Positions 19,447 through 29,461 are shown, counted from the first letter of the stretch. The stretch: DNA of 64,000 nucleotides from Streptantibioticus silvisoli (GCF_027947535.2 NZ_JAAGKO020000029.1:40836-104835), one strand, 5' to 3'. The notes: generated by a model from the sequence alone, not told the origin. Program-made: numbers and translations.

Positions 19447-19803
19447 CTAGGCCCGCAGGGCGTTGATCGCGTCGTCGACGGTGGGCTGGAAGGTGAAGAG
19501 CTGGTCGAGGCCCACGATGCCGAAGACCCGTGTCAGGTCGGCGTTCAGCCCGACGACGAACAGGCGGGTGCCGGTCTTCTGCGCGCGCTGGTAGGCGCTG
19601 ACGAACACGGTGATGCCCGTGGAGTCGCAGTAGGTCAGCCCCGAGGCGTCGATCAGCACGGGGGCGTCGGGGCCGAAGGGCGTTTCCTGGACGACCCGGG
19701 TGAACTCCGGTGCGGTGTGGTGGTCGAGTTCGCCGGCCACGGCCAGCACGAGGGCGCCCTGGGAATGGGTGTGCCGGGTGGCGGTCAGAGTGCGGTCGGT
19801 CAC
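19447..19803 (-). CDS. STAS-domain anti-anti-sigma factor
   Basis: 118 aa, a single STAS domain. Ser61 in YCDSTGITVF is the residue phosphorylated by anti-sigma kinases in RsbV/SpoIIAA proteins. The GTG start overlaps the stop of the upstream phosphatase gene (GTGA), so the phosphatase and its likely substrate are translated together. In the known scheme, the unphosphorylated form binds an anti-sigma kinase and frees a sigma factor. Confidence 0.93.
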   Translation of the reverse strand: MTDRTLTATRHTHSQGALVLAVAGELDHHTAPEFTRVVQETPFGPDAPVLIDASGLTYCDSTGITVFVSAYQRAQKTGTRLFVVGLNADLTRVFGIVGLDQLFTFQPTVDDAINALRA

Positions 19804-21137
19804 CTGTTCTCCTGGGCGGACTGGGGAATGGAGCAGGGCGGGACGGACAGGGCGAGCAGCGCGGTGTCGTCGCTCACCCCGGTTCCCAGATCGGTGAAGA
19901 GTCCGTGCACCGTAGCAAGCAGGTCCTCGGCGCCTCGGGCCGCACGGGTGGCCAGGTGGCGGGTCAGACCCTCCTCGCCGAGCATGCTGCCGTCCGCGGT
20001 GCGGGCCTCGATGAGCCCGTCGGTGTACAGCAGCAGGGCGTCGCCGGGGGCCAGGCGCGTGGTGGTCTGCACGAAATGGGGGTCGGGCAGCAGCCCGATG
20101 AGTTGGCCGCCGGCGGTGGAGACCGGTTCGACGGTGCCGTCCGCGCGCACCGCCAGGGTCGGCGGATGGCCGCCGCCGGCCAGCGTCACGGTGAAGGACC
20201 CGTCGGGCTCGGCGTCGAGCACGCCGAACACGGCGGTGCAGAACCGGGGGGTGTCCCCCTGGTACTCGCCCTTGAGGACCGTGTCGAGGTTGGCCAGGGC
20301 GGTGCAGGGGTCGGGGTCGTAGATGGCGGCGGCACGCAGCGTGTAGCGGGTCAGCGAGGTCAGGGCGGCGGCGGCGGCGCCCTTGCCGCACACGTCGCCG
20401 AGGAAGAACGCCCACCGGCCGTCGTCGAGCGGGAACAGGTCGTAGAAGTCGCCGCCGACCTCGTCGACGGACGCGGTGTGGTAAGCGGCGGCCGCCCGGA
20501 GTCCGGGCACGGTGGGCAGCGCCGGGGGCAGCAGGGTCCGCTGGAGCGTGCGGGCCAGGCGTTCGGCGTCGGCGCGCCGCTCGCGTTCGGCCGCGACCGT
20601 GTGCTGGGCGGCCAAGCGCAGTTCGAGTTGGTCCATGACGAGCGCGGCCAGTTCCTGCAGGCCCGCGAGCTGGTCCTCGGTGGGCCGGCGGGGGCGGGTG
20701 TCGAGCACGTTCACGCTGCCCAGGCGGTGCCCGTCGGCCGTGGTGATCGGCGCGGCGGCGTAGAACCGCACTCCCAGCTCACCGCGGACGAGGGAACTGC
20801 CGGCGGTGCGCGGGTCGTCGAGGGCGTCGGTGACGACGTACGGCCCCTGGTGCGGGATGACGGGAGCCGACAGGTCCGGGTCGCGGGCGATCTCCGCCAC
20901 GTCCCGGAGCCCGTGCGCGGCCTTGAACCACACCCGGTCGCTGTCCACGATCGCCACGGTGGCCATGGGGGCGTCGAAGATGCGGGCCGCGAGGGAGGCG
21001 ATCTTGTCGAAGGTCCCGTCGGACGGGGTGTCCAGGATGTCGTAGCGGCTCACCGCGGCGAGCCGTCGCCGTTCGTCCGTCGCGGCGGCCGTGGCGGCCT
21101 CGACGTCGTGGAGGAAGGCGTCCTCGACCCCCGTCAT
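19800..21137 (-). CDS. GAF-domain PP2C-type serine phosphatase (RsbU/SpoIIE-like)
   Basis: 445 aa. An N-terminal GAF sensor domain (about 20-175, including DRVWFKAAHGL and GSVNVLD), a coiled linker rich in Arg/Glu, then a PP2C phosphatase domain (about 205-435). Metal-binding motifs VGGDFYDLF, GDVCGKG and SDDTALL and the YTDGLIE motif are intact. It should dephosphorylate a STAS protein, most simply the one encoded right after it. It is divergent from the hybrid kinase gene, with about 210 bp between starts, so both may be controlled from the same region. Confidence 0.93.
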   Translation of the reverse strand: MTGVEDAFLHDVEAATAAATDERRRLAAVSRYDILDTPSDGTFDKIASLAARIFDAPMATVAIVDSDRVWFKAAHGLRDVAEIARDPDLSAPVIPHQGPYVVTDALDDPRTAGSSLVRGELGVRFYAAAPITTADGHRLGSVNVLDTRPRRPTEDQLAGLQELAALVMDQLELRLAAQHTVAAERERRADAERLARTLQRTLLPPALPTVPGLRAAAAYHTASVDEVGGDFYDLFPLDDGRWAFFLGDVCGKGAAAAALTSLTRYTLRAAAIYDPDPCTALANLDTVLKGEYQGDTPRFCTAVFGVLDAEPDGSFTVTLAGGGHPPTLAVRADGTVEPVSTAGGQLIGLLPDPHFVQTTTRLAPGDALLLYTDGLIEARTADGSMLGEEGLTRHLATRAARGAEDLLATVHGLFTDLGTGVSDDTALLALSVPPCSIPQSAQENR

Positions 21138-21345
21138 GCGCCTTTCCGCCCCTTCTCGGTGGCCGCGCCCGGCAGTCCGGGGTGCGGCTGTCCTATTCTA
21201 CGGATCACGTCAACGAGTTGTCCGGGTTACCCGGCCGCCGTGCGCCGTCTCACAGGCCGTGGATATCTTGACGCGCAGGGGGCCGCACAATGGATGCCGA
21301 CGGGCGGCGCTCGGGCAGTGGCTGTCGTGAACGAAGGGGTGGGCA

Positions 21346-24300
21346 GTGACGCGTTCGGAGGACGCCGGGCCGCAGGTGGCGGGGCAGGTCGGGGCCGGCG
21401 TGTTCACCGCCGACCCGACGATAGGCCGGGACCTGGCCCTGGTGGACTGGGCGGCGACCACCCCGCTCGGTGATCCGGACAGCTGGCCGCAGAGCCTGAA
21501 GACGGCCGTGAGCATCCTGCTGTCGTCGAAGTTCCCGATGTGGATGGCCTGGGGGCCGGACCTCACCTTCTTCTGCAACGCCGCCTACCGGCGCGACACG
21601 CTGGGCCGCAAGTACCCGTGGGCGCTGGGACGCCCGGCGAGCGAGGTGTGGGCGGAGATCTGGAACGACATCGGCCCGCGCATCGACACCGTGCTCACCA
21701 CCGGCGAGTCCACCTGGGACCAGGCGCTGCTGCTGTTCGTGGAGCGCTCCGGGTACCAGGAGGAGAGCTACCACACGTTCTCCTACAGCCCGTTGCGCGA
21801 CGACACCGCCCAGGTGGTCGGCATGCTGTGCGTGGTCAGCGAGGAGACCGAACGGGTCATCGGCGAGCGGCGGATGGCCACGCTGCGCGACCTCGGCTCC
21901 GACCCCAGCGTGGTGCGTACCGAGCAGGAGATGCTCGACTTCGCCCGCCGCCAGCTGAGCCGCAACCCGGCCGACCTTCCGTTCACGCTGACCTACCTCT
22001 TCCAGGAAGACGGCAGCGCCCAGCTGGCCGCGGCCACCGGAATCCGGGCCGGCCACCTCGCCGCGGCGCGGACCCTGCCGCAGGGCTCCGAGGCGGTGTG
22101 GCCGGCGGCTGCCCCGGCCCGCGGCGAGCCCGCGCTGGTGGCGCTGGACGGCGCCGCGTTCACGGATCTGCCGACGGGGGAGTGGGCCGAGGCACCCCGT
22201 GAGGCGCTGGTGGTGCCGCTGCGGCAGCAGGGCGGCGCCCCGTACGGATTCATGGTGGTCGGCCTGAACCGGTACCGGACCCTGGACGACGCATACCGCG
22301 GCTTCGTCGAACTGATCGCCGGGCACGTCGCCACCGGAGTGGCCAGCGCCCGCAGTTACCAGGCGCAGCAGCGGCGCGCGGAGGAACTCACCGAACTGGA
22401 CCGCGCGAAGACGACGTTCTTCTCCAACATCAGCCACGAGTTCCGCACCCCCCTGGCGCTGATCATGGGACCGGTGGAGGAGCTGCGGGACCGCCTCACC
22501 GGCGCTGACCCGGGCGTACGGGAGGAGTTGGAGGTCATCCACCGCAACGGGCTGCGGCTGGGCAAGCTGGTCAACACCCTGCTGGACTTCTCCCGCATCG
22601 AGGCCGGCCGGATGCAGGCGAGCTACGAGCCGGTCGACCTGGCCACGGTCACCGCCGAACTCGCCAGCGTCTTCCGCTCCGCCGTCGACCGGGCCGGCCT
22701 GGAGTTCCAGGTCGACTGCTCCCCGCTGCCCGAGCCGGTCTTCATCGACCGCAGCATGTGGGAGAAGGTCGTCCTCAACCTGCTCAGCAACGCGCTGAAG
22801 TTCACCTTCGACGGCTCGATCCGCGTCGCCGTGCGCGCCGGGGACGGCGCGGCGGTGGTGACCGTCACGGACACCGGCATCGGGGTCGCGGCGGACGAGA
22901 TGCCCAGGCTGTTCGAACGATTCCACCGCATCGAGAACGCGCGCTCGCGCTCCAACGAGGGCAGCGGCATCGGCCTGGCCCTGGTGAAGGAACTGGTGGG
23001 GCTGCACGGCGGCGAGATCGACGCCGCGTCGACCGAGGGCCGGGGCACCCGGTTCACCATCCGGCTGCCGTTCGGCTCCGCGCACCTGCCCGCCGGTGTC
23101 CTGCTGCCCCGGGCGGACGGCGGCGCGGCCCCCGCCGTGACCGACCCCTTCGTGCAGGAAGCCCTGCGCTGGCTGCCCGGCGAGGAGATCGCCACCGCGC
23201 CCGCCGGGGTCAAGAGCGCCGCGGACGGCTGCGCCGACGCACCGGCCTCCGGCTCGTCGCTCCGGGCGGAGGTGCTGGTCGCCGACGACAACGCCGACAT
23301 GCGCGAGTACCTCTCCCGCCTGCTGCGCGGCGCCGGCTACCGGGTCAGCACGGTCGATGACGGCCGGCAGGCCCTGGAGGCGGTACGGGCCAAGGCGTTC
23401 GACCTGGTGGTCAGCGACGTCATGATGCCCCACCTGGACGGTCTCGCCCTGGTCGCGGCGCTGCGCGGCGACCAGCGCACCGCCTCGCTCCCCGTGCTGC
23501 TGCTGTCCGCCCGGGCCGGGCAGGAGGCGTCCATCGAGGGCCTCCAGGCCGGCGCGGACGACTACCTCGTCAAGCCGTTCGCGGCCGCCGAACTCCTCGC
23601 CCGGGTGCGGGCGAACATCGAGCTGGCGCGGCTGCGCAACCACCACGCCCGCTGGCGCACCGCACTGGTCGACTCGTTGCAGGAGGCGTTCTTCGTCTGC
23701 GACGAGGAGGGCGCCGTCATCGAGATCAACGCGGCGTTCACCGACATCATCGGATACGGCCCCGAGGGTCTGCCCTACCGGCCGATCCACCCCTGGTGGC
23801 CGGACGCCGCCACCGACTCCGCGGCGCATCAGCAGGTCGGCGAGGCATTCGCCCTGCTGCTCGGCCGCACCAAGGGCTCCTACACCATCCCGATCACCCG
23901 TCGCGACGGACACCGGCTGTGGGTGACGGCCACCTTCAACCAGGTCGACGAGCCCGACACCGGGCGCCGGGTGACCGTCGGCACCTTCCGCGACGTCACC
24001 GCCGAGCACTTCGCCATCCAGCGCGAAAGCGCCCTGGCCGCCCTGAGCACCTGCCTGTCCCGCGCCACCAGCCTGCCGGAGGCCCTGGCCGGCGCGTTGG
24101 GCGAACTGCGGAAGATCTGGCGTGCCCGGTCGGTGGTGGCAGCGGTCTTCGACCACGGCGACGAACCCGTGCTGACCTCCACCGACGCCGCCCTGAGCTG
24201 GCCGACCCTGCCCGCCGGACGCCGGGAGACGGTCGACCAACTGCGCCGGGGGCCCGTTCTCACCCCGGTCGCCGACCACACCGGGGCCGGCATCCTGCTG

Positions 24301-25518
24301 GAGTACCCCGACGGCCCGCTCGCCCTGTGGATCGACCTGGGCGAGAACCGGCCCTTCACCGGTGAGGACCAGCTGCTGCTGTCCCTGCTGGCCGGCCACC
24401 TCGCCCAGGGGCTGAACCGCGCACACCAGATCGACCAGCAGCGCGAGACCGCCATCGCCCTCCAGCGCGCCATCCTCGGCCCCTCCCAGCTGCCCGACGG
24501 GTTCGCCGTCCGCTACGAGCCCGCCACCCAGCCCCTGGAGGTCGGCGGCGACTGGTACGACACCGTCACGCTGCCCGACGGCCGTATCGGCATCGTCGTG
24601 GGCGACTGCGTCGGCCGGGGCCTGGAAGCCGCCAGCGTCATGGGTCAACTGCGCAGCGCCTGCCGTGCGTTGCTGCTCCAGCAGGCCAGCCCCGCGCAGA
24701 CGCTGATGGCCCTGGACCAGTTCGCCGCCGGCGTGCCCGGCGCGATCTGCACCACCGTCTTCTGCGGCGTCCTGAACGCGGACACCGGGCAGTTGACGTA
24801 CTCCAGCGCCGGTCATCCGCCCGGCATCCTGGTCCAGCCCGACGGCACCACCCGGCTGCTGGAGGACGGCCGCTCCCTGCCGCTGGCCGTCCGCCCCGGC
24901 AACCCGCGCCCCGAGGGCGCCTGCACCATTCCGGCCCGCTCCACGCTGCTGCTGTACACCGACGGGCTCGTCGAGCGGCGCCGCCGTCCGCTCACCGCCG
25001 GCATCGACCAGGCGAGCGAAGCCCTCCAGGACGGCCGGGACACCGCGGTCGACGACCTGGCGACCGACGTCATGTCGCGGCTGGCCCCCGCCGACGGCTA
25101 CGACGACGACGTCGCCCTGCTGCTCTACCGCCACCCGGCCCCGCTGGAGATGTCCTTCCCCGCGGAGTCGTCCCAGCTCGCCCCGGTCCGCAAGACGCTG
25201 CGCGGCTGGCTCGACCAGTGCGACCTGCCGCCCAACACCGTGCAGAACGTGCTGGTCGCCGCTGGCGAGGCGTGTGCCAACGCCATCGAGCACGGCCACC
25301 GCGACGCCCCCGGCGACACCATCTACTTCCGGGCTGAGGCGTACGTCGACAACCTGCGGCTGACCATCGCCGACACCGGGCGCTGGAAACCGCCGCAGCC
25401 CGAGCTCAACACGCACCGCGGTCGTGGGATGGGCCTGATGCGCGCACTGATGCAGCAGGTCACCGTCACCCCCGGCCCGTCCGGTACCACCGTCGACATG
25501 CACACGAGGATCGCCTGA
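21346..25518 (+). CDS. Hybrid histidine kinase with receiver, PAS, GAF, PP2C phosphatase and anti-sigma-kinase-like ATPase
   Basis: 1390 aa from a GTG. Domains in order: PAS-like (about 30-175), GAF (about 180-345), HisKA with phospho-His364 in NISHEFRTP, HATPase with NALKF, DTGIG and GSGIGLAL, receiver (about 640-755) with acidic pair DDN and phospho-Asp691 in SDVMMP, PAS (about 765-885), GAF (about 890-1030), PP2C phosphatase (about 1043-1265; VGGDWYD, GDCVGRG, YTDGLVE), and a second HATPase (about 1270-1390) with [12 protein letters not shown] and DTG like RsbW. One chain thus combines two-component phosphorelay with partner-switching control of sigma factors. It is coupled by a 1-base overlap to a STAS gene. 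Confidence 0.95.
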   Translation: MTRSEDAGPQVAGQVGAGVFTADPTIGRDLALVDWAATTPLGDPDSWPQSLKTAVSILLSSKFPMWMAWGPDLTFFCNAAYRRDTLGRKYPWALGRPASEVWAEIWNDIGPRIDTVLTTGESTWDQALLLFVERSGYQEESYHTFSYSPLRDDTAQVVGMLCVVSEETERVIGERRMATLRDLGSDPSVVRTEQEMLDFARRQLSRNPADLPFTLTYLFQEDGSAQLAAATGIRAGHLAAARTLPQGSEAVWPAAAPARGEPALVALDGAAFTDLPTGEWAEAPREALVVPLRQQGGAPYGFMVVGLNRYRTLDDAYRGFVELIAGHVATGVASARSYQAQQRRAEELTELDRAKTTFFSNISHEFRTPLALIMGPVEELRDRLTGADPGVREELEVIHRNGLRLGKLVNTLLDFSRIEAGRMQASYEPVDLATVTAELASVFRSAVDRAGLEFQVDCSPLPEPVFIDRSMWEKVVLNLLSNALKFTFDGSIRVAVRAGDGAAVVTVTDTGIGVAADEMPRLFERFHRIENARSRSNEGSGIGLALVKELVGLHGGEIDAASTEGRGTRFTIRLPFGSAHLPAGVLLPRADGGAAPAVTDPFVQEALRWLPGEEIATAPAGVKSAADGCADAPASGSSLRAEVLVADDNADMREYLSRLLRGAGYRVSTVDDGRQALEAVRAKAFDLVVSDVMMPHLDGLALVAALRGDQRTASLPVLLLSARAGQEASIEGLQAGADDYLVKPFAAAELLARVRANIELARLRNHHARWRTALVDSLQEAFFVCDEEGAVIEINAAFTDIIGYGPEGLPYRPIHPWWPDAATDSAAHQQVGEAFALLLGRTKGSYTIPITRRDGHRLWVTATFNQVDEPDTGRRVTVGTFRDVTAEHFAIQRESALAALSTCLSRATSLPEALAGALGELRKIWRARSVVAAVFDHGDEPVLTSTDAALSWPTLPAGRRETVDQLRRGPVLTPVADHTGAGILLEYPDGPLALWIDLGENRPFTGEDQLLLSLLAGHLAQGLNRAHQIDQQRETAIALQRAILGPSQLPDGFAVRYEPATQPLEVGGDWYDTVTLPDGRIGIVVGDCVGRGLEAASVMGQLRSACRALLLQQASPAQTLMALDQFAAGVPGAICTTVFCGVLNADTGQLTYSSAGHPPGILVQPDGTTRLLEDGRSLPLAVRPGNPRPEGACTIPARSTLLLYTDGLVERRRRPLTAGIDQASEALQDGRDTAVDDLATDVMSRLAPADGYDDDVALLLYRHPAPLEMSFPAESSQLAPVRKTLRGWLDQCDLPPNTVQNVLVAAGEACANAIEHGHRDAPGDTIYFRAEAYVDNLRLTIADTGRWKPPQPELNTHRGRGMGLMRALMQQVTVTPGPSGTTVDMHTRIA

Positions 25519-25805
25519 TGACCACGCCCTTGACCCTCACGTCCGGGCGACGGCCCGACGGCACCGCGCTGCTGACCGCGGTCGGCGAGATCGACATGAG
25601 CAACACCAAGGAGCTGGCCGCGGCGCTCGCGGACACCCCCGGCCTCCTCGTGCTCGATCTCACCGGCGTGGAGTACCTCGACAGCGCCGGCCTCAGCGTG
25701 CTGTTCCCGCACGCCGAGCGCATCGAACTCATCAGCAATCCCCTCCTGGACCCGGTCCTGAGCGTCTCGGGCCTTTCGGGCCTCACCAGGGGCCACGACG
25801 GGTAG
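25518..25805 (+). CDS. STAS-domain anti-anti-sigma factor
   Basis: 95 aa, short single STAS domain with the conserved serine at Ser56 in [14 protein letters not shown] overlaps the kinase stop (TGATG). Probably the substrate of the phosphatase and/or kinase-like domains of the upstream protein. The C-terminal helix is shorter than in the other STAS protein of the window (118 aa). Confidence 0.9.
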   Translation: MTTPLTLTSGRRPDGTALLTAVGEIDMSNTKELAAALADTPGLLVLDLTGVEYLDSAGLSVLFPHAERIELISNPLLDPVLSVSGLSGLTRGHDG

Positions 25806-25842
25806 CGGTCGCCGCGGCCGGGGCGGCACCGAACACCCCGCC

Positions 25843-25857
25843 CACCGCCGGGCGGTG
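25843..25857 (+). terminator. Possible terminator hairpin after STAS gene
   Basis: CACCGC-CGG-GCGGTG, 6-bp arms extended by flanking imperfect CC/GG pairs, about 40 bp after the stop. Short and without a T-tract, so only tentative. Confidence 0.4.
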
Positions 25858-25926
25858 CGGAACCGGGCGCGGCGGCCGAGGCGGTGTCGCCGCTTCCTTC
25901 CGCGCGGGGACTGCCGTTGTCAGACG

Positions 25927-25944
25927 CCTTACAACGTTGCAAGG
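25927..25944. promoter_or_regulatory. 18-bp palindrome, candidate operator
   Basis: CCTTACAACGTTGCAAGG, symmetrical except for one base pair, centred on AACGTT, about 45-60 bp upstream of the dioxygenase start. The central CG and the symmetrical flanks look like a LacI-family-type site, but other repressors are possible. No regulator of that kind is adjacent. Confidence 0.55.
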
Positions 25945-25986
25945 TGGTAGCGCGCAGAGCCCGTACGTTCGCTCCAGGAGCCGCAG

Positions 25987-26826
25987 ATGCCGATCCAGGA
26001 CCGCCCCTCGAACGCCTTGCCGGAACTTGCCGCCGCCCTGGCCGAGTTGCGGGAGGCGGGCATCACCGCCTGCCGGGGTGCCTTCACCACCGCCTGGGCG
26101 GACCGGATGCGGGAGGACGTCGAGGCGGCGTTCGAGGCGGCGGCGGCCCGACCGGGCGGGGCCGTCGGCCGCGGCCCGCACCGCTACTACGTGGAGATCC
26201 ACCCGGAGCAGCTGCGGGGCTTCGCCGAGCTGGCCGGGCACCCGTGGGTGCGGTCCGTCTGCGAGGCGGTCCTCGGGCCGGAGTACGAGATCGTGGAACT
26301 CGGGTTCGACATCCCCTTCGCCGGAGCCGTCGACCAGCCCTGGCACCGTGACTTCCCCTCCCCGCCAGCCACCTGGCGCGACCACGTTTACACCTCGCTG
26401 GCGTTCAACCTCACCGCGGTGGACACCCGTGAGGACATGGGCCCGTTCGAGATCGCCCCCGGAACGCAGTGGGAACGCGGCGACGACTTCGAGCACGCGA
26501 TGTTCCCGTCCCGCGAGACGTACCCGCGGTACGCCGCCGCCGCCCGGCGCAAGCTCCCGCGGCGCGGCGACATCTCCGTCCGCTCGGCGCTGACCGTCCA
26601 TCGCGGTACCGCCAACCGGTCGAGCGACGCGCGGCCGGTCCTGGTGCTCGGCGTCGACGCCCCGGGCGCGGGCAACGCCGGACACCACGACATGGCCGTC
26701 ACCCCCGGCTACCGGGACGCGCTTCCCGCCGGCGTCCGCGACCATCTGCACTGCGCCGTCGTCGACCGGCTCACCCCGATCGTGCAGAAGCACACCATCG
26801 AAGGACTGGTCATGGGCGCCGACTGA
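25987..26826 (+). CDS. Phytanoyl-CoA dioxygenase (PhyH) family protein
   Basis: 279 aa, ATG behind CCAGGAG. Fe(II)/2-oxoglutarate oxygenase signature: HxD at His120-Asp122 in WHRDF, distal His205 in TVHRGTANRS, and Arg216 placed to bind the 2-oxoglutarate carboxylate. All catalytic residues are present. Members hydroxylate lipids, ectoine, or natural-product intermediates; the flanking genes give no pathway. A palindrome in the upstream region suggests regulated expression. Confidence 0.88.
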   Translation: MPIQDRPSNALPELAAALAELREAGITACRGAFTTAWADRMREDVEAAFEAAAARPGGAVGRGPHRYYVEIHPEQLRGFAELAGHPWVRSVCEAVLGPEYEIVELGFDIPFAGAVDQPWHRDFPSPPATWRDHVYTSLAFNLTAVDTREDMGPFEIAPGTQWERGDDFEHAMFPSRETYPRYAAAARRKLPRRGDISVRSALTVHRGTANRSSDARPVLVLGVDAPGAGNAGHHDMAVTPGYRDALPAGVRDHLHCAVVDRLTPIVQKHTIEGLVMGAD

Positions 26827-26994
26827 AACCCCGCCCGCCGCCCTCGGACCCCGGGGCCACGGAGGCTTCGCCGGTGCCGTTCGTTTCGCACAGGCGGGTG
26901 GGGCCGGTTCGGGGGAGTGGCGTGCGGCCGGTGACGTCTGCGGTGCGGGCGATCCGCGCGGTCGGGCCCGCCTCGCCTTCGGCGGGTGCGCGGG

Positions 26995-27687
26995 TCACGC
27001 CGGCGGCCGGGTGAGCTTGGCGGCCACGGCGTCGAGGACCCAGTCCAGGCCGGTCGTGAAGGAAGCCTCGGCGTCCACGTCCGCGCCGTCGTGCACGGCC
27101 TTGGACAGCGCGGGGAAGCGGCCCGTGGCCAACATCCTTGTCACATGCGGGCCGGAGGCGCGCTGCCAGTCGCGCTTGGACAGGCCCGTGGCGCGCTCGG
27201 CTCGCAGGTTCGCGATCTCGCGCCTGATCGCGCCGGTGGTGTAGGCGCTGACCGTCTCCACGGCGCGCATGACGGTGTCGATGCCGGCGAGGCCGTCGAG
27301 CGCGGCCAGCCTGGCCTCGGTCACGGCGAGGCCGTTCGGGCCCAGGGCGGGACGGCCGCCGAGCAGGTCGGCCAGCCATTCGTGACGGAGGACGGCCTGC
27401 CTGGTGCGGAGAGCCAGGACGCGCAGCGCCTCCCGCCAGTCGGCGGGCCGTTCCGCGGGGAGGATCTCGGCCTGGGCGTCGTCCACCATGAGGTCGAACA
27501 GCTCCTGCTTGGTGGCGATGTATCCGTACAGCCGCATCGGGCCGGCGTTCAGCCGGGCGGCGACCTTGCGCAACGACACCGCCTCCAGCCCGCCGTCGTC
27601 GGCCAGCGCGACGGCGGCGGCGACGATCCGCTCACGGTCGAGCGGCACGGGGCCAGTCGGCGGCTCGGGCCGGTCCCACACAGTCAT
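26995..27687 (-). CDS. TetR family transcriptional regulator
   Basis: 230 aa from the ATG at 27687 (a GTG two codons upstream is also possible). N-terminal helix-turn-helix (SLRKVAARLNAGPMRLYGYI) followed by a C-terminal domain like that of tetracycline-type repressors (RQAVLRHEWLADLLGGRPALGPN). Divergent from the flavin monooxygenase gene, with about 50 bp between starts containing two palindromes. This is the TetR/TetX-like arrangement of a repressor controlling its neighbour. Confidence 0.92.
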   Translation of the reverse strand: MTVWDRPEPPTGPVPLDRERIVAAAVALADDGGLEAVSLRKVAARLNAGPMRLYGYIATKQELFDLMVDDAQAEILPAERPADWREALRVLALRTRQAVLRHEWLADLLGGRPALGPNGLAVTEARLAALDGLAGIDTVMRAVETVSAYTTGAIRREIANLRAERATGLSKRDWQRASGPHVTRMLATGRFPALSKAVHDGADVDAEASFTTGLDWVLDAVAAKLTRPPA

Positions 27688-27704
27688 GGTCACACCGTTC
27701 TGTT

Positions 27705-27736
27705 GCGATGCATCGCCAGGGGCAAATACAGTGTAT
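27705..27736. promoter_or_regulatory. Two palindromes in the tetR-monooxygenase gap
   Basis: GCGATGCATCGC at 27705-27716 is a perfect 12-bp palindrome; ATACA-G-TGTAT at 27726-27736 is a perfect 5-1-5 palindrome ending four bases before the monooxygenase start. They are the most likely operators for the divergent TetR protein and would block both promoters. Confidence 0.6.
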
Positions 27737-27740
27737 CGAC

Positions 27741-28859
27741 ATGAGACATCGTATCGCCGTGGTCGGCGGTGGCCCTGGCGGCCTCACCTTCGCCCGTGTC
27801 CTGCACCGCCACGGCCACCCCGTCACCGTCCTCGAACGCGATCCCGCCCGCGACGTCCGCCCCCCGGGCGGCACGCTGGACCTGCACGAAGGACTGGGGC
27901 AACTCGCGCTGGACAAGGCGGGGCTGCTGGCGGAGTTCGGGGCGCTGTCCCGTTCCGAGGGGCAGGCCATGCGCATCCTGGACACCGACGGGACCGTCCT
28001 GCGCGACTGGCGACCCGGACCGGACGAGCGGGCCAACCCCGAGATCGACCGCGGGCAACTCCGTGACCTGCTGCTCGGCCCTCTCTACGTCCAGTGGGGC
28101 CGCGGCGTGACGCAGGTGGTGCCGGGGACTCGGGACGGCGTGCTGGTGCGGTTCGCGGACGGGCGGCAGGAGGCGTTCGACCTCGTGGTCGGCGCGGACG
28201 GCGCCTGGTCCCGGGTCCGCCCGGCGGTCTCCGCGGTGACGCCGCACTACACCGGCGTCACCGCGGTCGAGACCTCCCTCGGCGACGTCTACACCCGCCA
28301 CCGCGACCTCGCCCGGCTGGTCGGCGACGGTTCCGTGGCGGTGTACGGGGTGAACCGAAGCCTCGTCGCCCAGCGCAACAGCGGCGGCCACGTGAAGGTG
28401 TACGCCAAATTCCGCGCGCCGCTGGACTGGCTCGCGGACCTGGACCCGGCCGACGCCGGGGCCGTGCGGTCGAGCCTGCTGGCCCTGTTCGACGGCTGGG
28501 CCGCTCCCGTACTCGACCTCCTGCGCCAGGGCACCGCTTTCGTCCACCGGCCCGTTCACACCCTGCCGGTGTCCCGCACCTGGGCCCACGTCCCCGGGGT
28601 GACGCTCCTGGGCGACGCCGCCCATCTGATGCCCCCGCTGGGGGCGGGCGCGAACCTCGCGATGCTGGAGGGCGCCGAACTCGCCGAGACCGTCGCCGCC
28701 GGCCCGGCGGATCTGGACGAGGCCGTTCGCGCCTTCGAGGAGCGGATGTGGGCCCGGGCCGGCCGGTGGGCGAAGATCACGACGGCCGGTCTGGAACGCC
28801 TGGTGAGTCCGGACCCCGCCGAAGCCCTCGCCCTGTTCGATCAGGTCCAGCCGTCCTGA
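27741..28859 (+). CDS. FAD-dependent monooxygenase (TetX/PHBH-like)
   Basis: 372 aa from the ATG at 27741. N-terminal dinucleotide-binding motif VVGGGPGGLTFARVL, then ERD-type glycine motif, the DG motif near VVGADGAWSRVR, and GDAAHLMPPLGAGANLAMLEGAEL, which binds the FAD pyrophosphate and ribose. Single-component group A flavin hydroxylase using NAD(P)H and O2. Close relatives inactivate tetracyclines or hydroxylate aromatics. Its 3' end overlaps the convergent downstream tetR gene by 83 bp. Confidence 0.92.
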   Translation: MRHRIAVVGGGPGGLTFARVLHRHGHPVTVLERDPARDVRPPGGTLDLHEGLGQLALDKAGLLAEFGALSRSEGQAMRILDTDGTVLRDWRPGPDERANPEIDRGQLRDLLLGPLYVQWGRGVTQVVPGTRDGVLVRFADGRQEAFDLVVGADGAWSRVRPAVSAVTPHYTGVTAVETSLGDVYTRHRDLARLVGDGSVAVYGVNRSLVAQRNSGGHVKVYAKFRAPLDWLADLDPADAGAVRSSLLALFDGWAAPVLDLLRQGTAFVHRPVHTLPVSRTWAHVPGVTLLGDAAHLMPPLGAGANLAMLEGAELAETVAAGPADLDEAVRAFEERMWARAGRWAKITTAGLERLVSPDPAEALALFDQVQPS

Positions 28860-29445
28860 CCGCCGGGGTCCGGCAAGACCCGACCTGGCCCTTCGCGCCG
28901 TAGCGCAAACCGTCGATCAGCAGGGCGACCATCCGGCCGGCGCGGGAGTGGTCGTCCGACCCGGGCGGCGGGATGCAGAGGTTGGCGACGGCGCCGAGCA
29001 GGTCGAGGGGGTCGACGTCCCCGCGTACGGCGCCCGCCGCTTCCGCGTCGCGCAGCAGCGTCCGGAGGGCCGGCCCGAGGTGTTCGTGGAAGTACGCCGG
29101 CAGCGCGCTGAAGGCGGGGTCGCCGGAGTGGAGGGCGGCGGCGAGCCCGTGCTTGGTGGCCACGAACTCCGTGTAGCGCCGGAGCCACCGGTCCAGCGCC
29201 TCGTCGGGTTCGTGCGCCGCCGCGAGTTGGGGTGCCGCGGCGGCGCAGGCGTCGATCTCGCGGCGGAACACCGCCGCGATCAGGTCCGACCGCAGCGGGA
29301 AGTTCCGGTACAGGGTCGCCGTGCCCACGCCGGCCCGCGCGGCGATCGCGCGCACGTTGACATCGACGCCCCGGGCGGCGAACTCCTCCTTCGCGGCGGC
29401 GAGGATCGCGTCCAGGTTCCGCTGCGCGTCAACGCGAGGCGGCAT
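28777..29445 (-). CDS. TetR family transcriptional regulator
   Basis: 222 aa from the ATG at 29445, chosen for the AGGAGGGG ribosome site right upstream; the frame extends further but without one. HTH: NVRAIAARAGVGTATLYRNF. C-terminal domain of the SACE_7040-like TetR type. Divergent from the aldo/keto reductase, with two copies of a GGGAC-n3-GTCCC palindrome between them. The last ~28 codons overlap the end of the convergent monooxygenase gene and look like run-on sequence. Confidence 0.92.
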   Translation of the reverse strand: MPPRVDAQRNLDAILAAAKEEFAARGVDVNVRAIAARAGVGTATLYRNFPLRSDLIAAVFRREIDACAAAAPQLAAAHEPDEALDRWLRRYTEFVATKHGLAAALHSGDPAFSALPAYFHEHLGPALRTLLRDAEAAGAVRGDVDPLDLLGAVANLCIPPPGSDDHSRAGRMVALLIDGLRYGAKGQVGSCRTPAVRTAGPDRTGRGLRRGPDSPGVPDRPS

Positions 29446-29461
29446 GCCCCTCCTTGCTAAG

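Noticed and set aside
21250..25503. 1417-codon open frame on the minus strand opposite the hybrid kinase
   Set aside because: Composition is the typical GC-skew shadow (Gly/Ala/Val/Gln/His-rich) of the strongly supported plus-strand kinase, with no domain motif.
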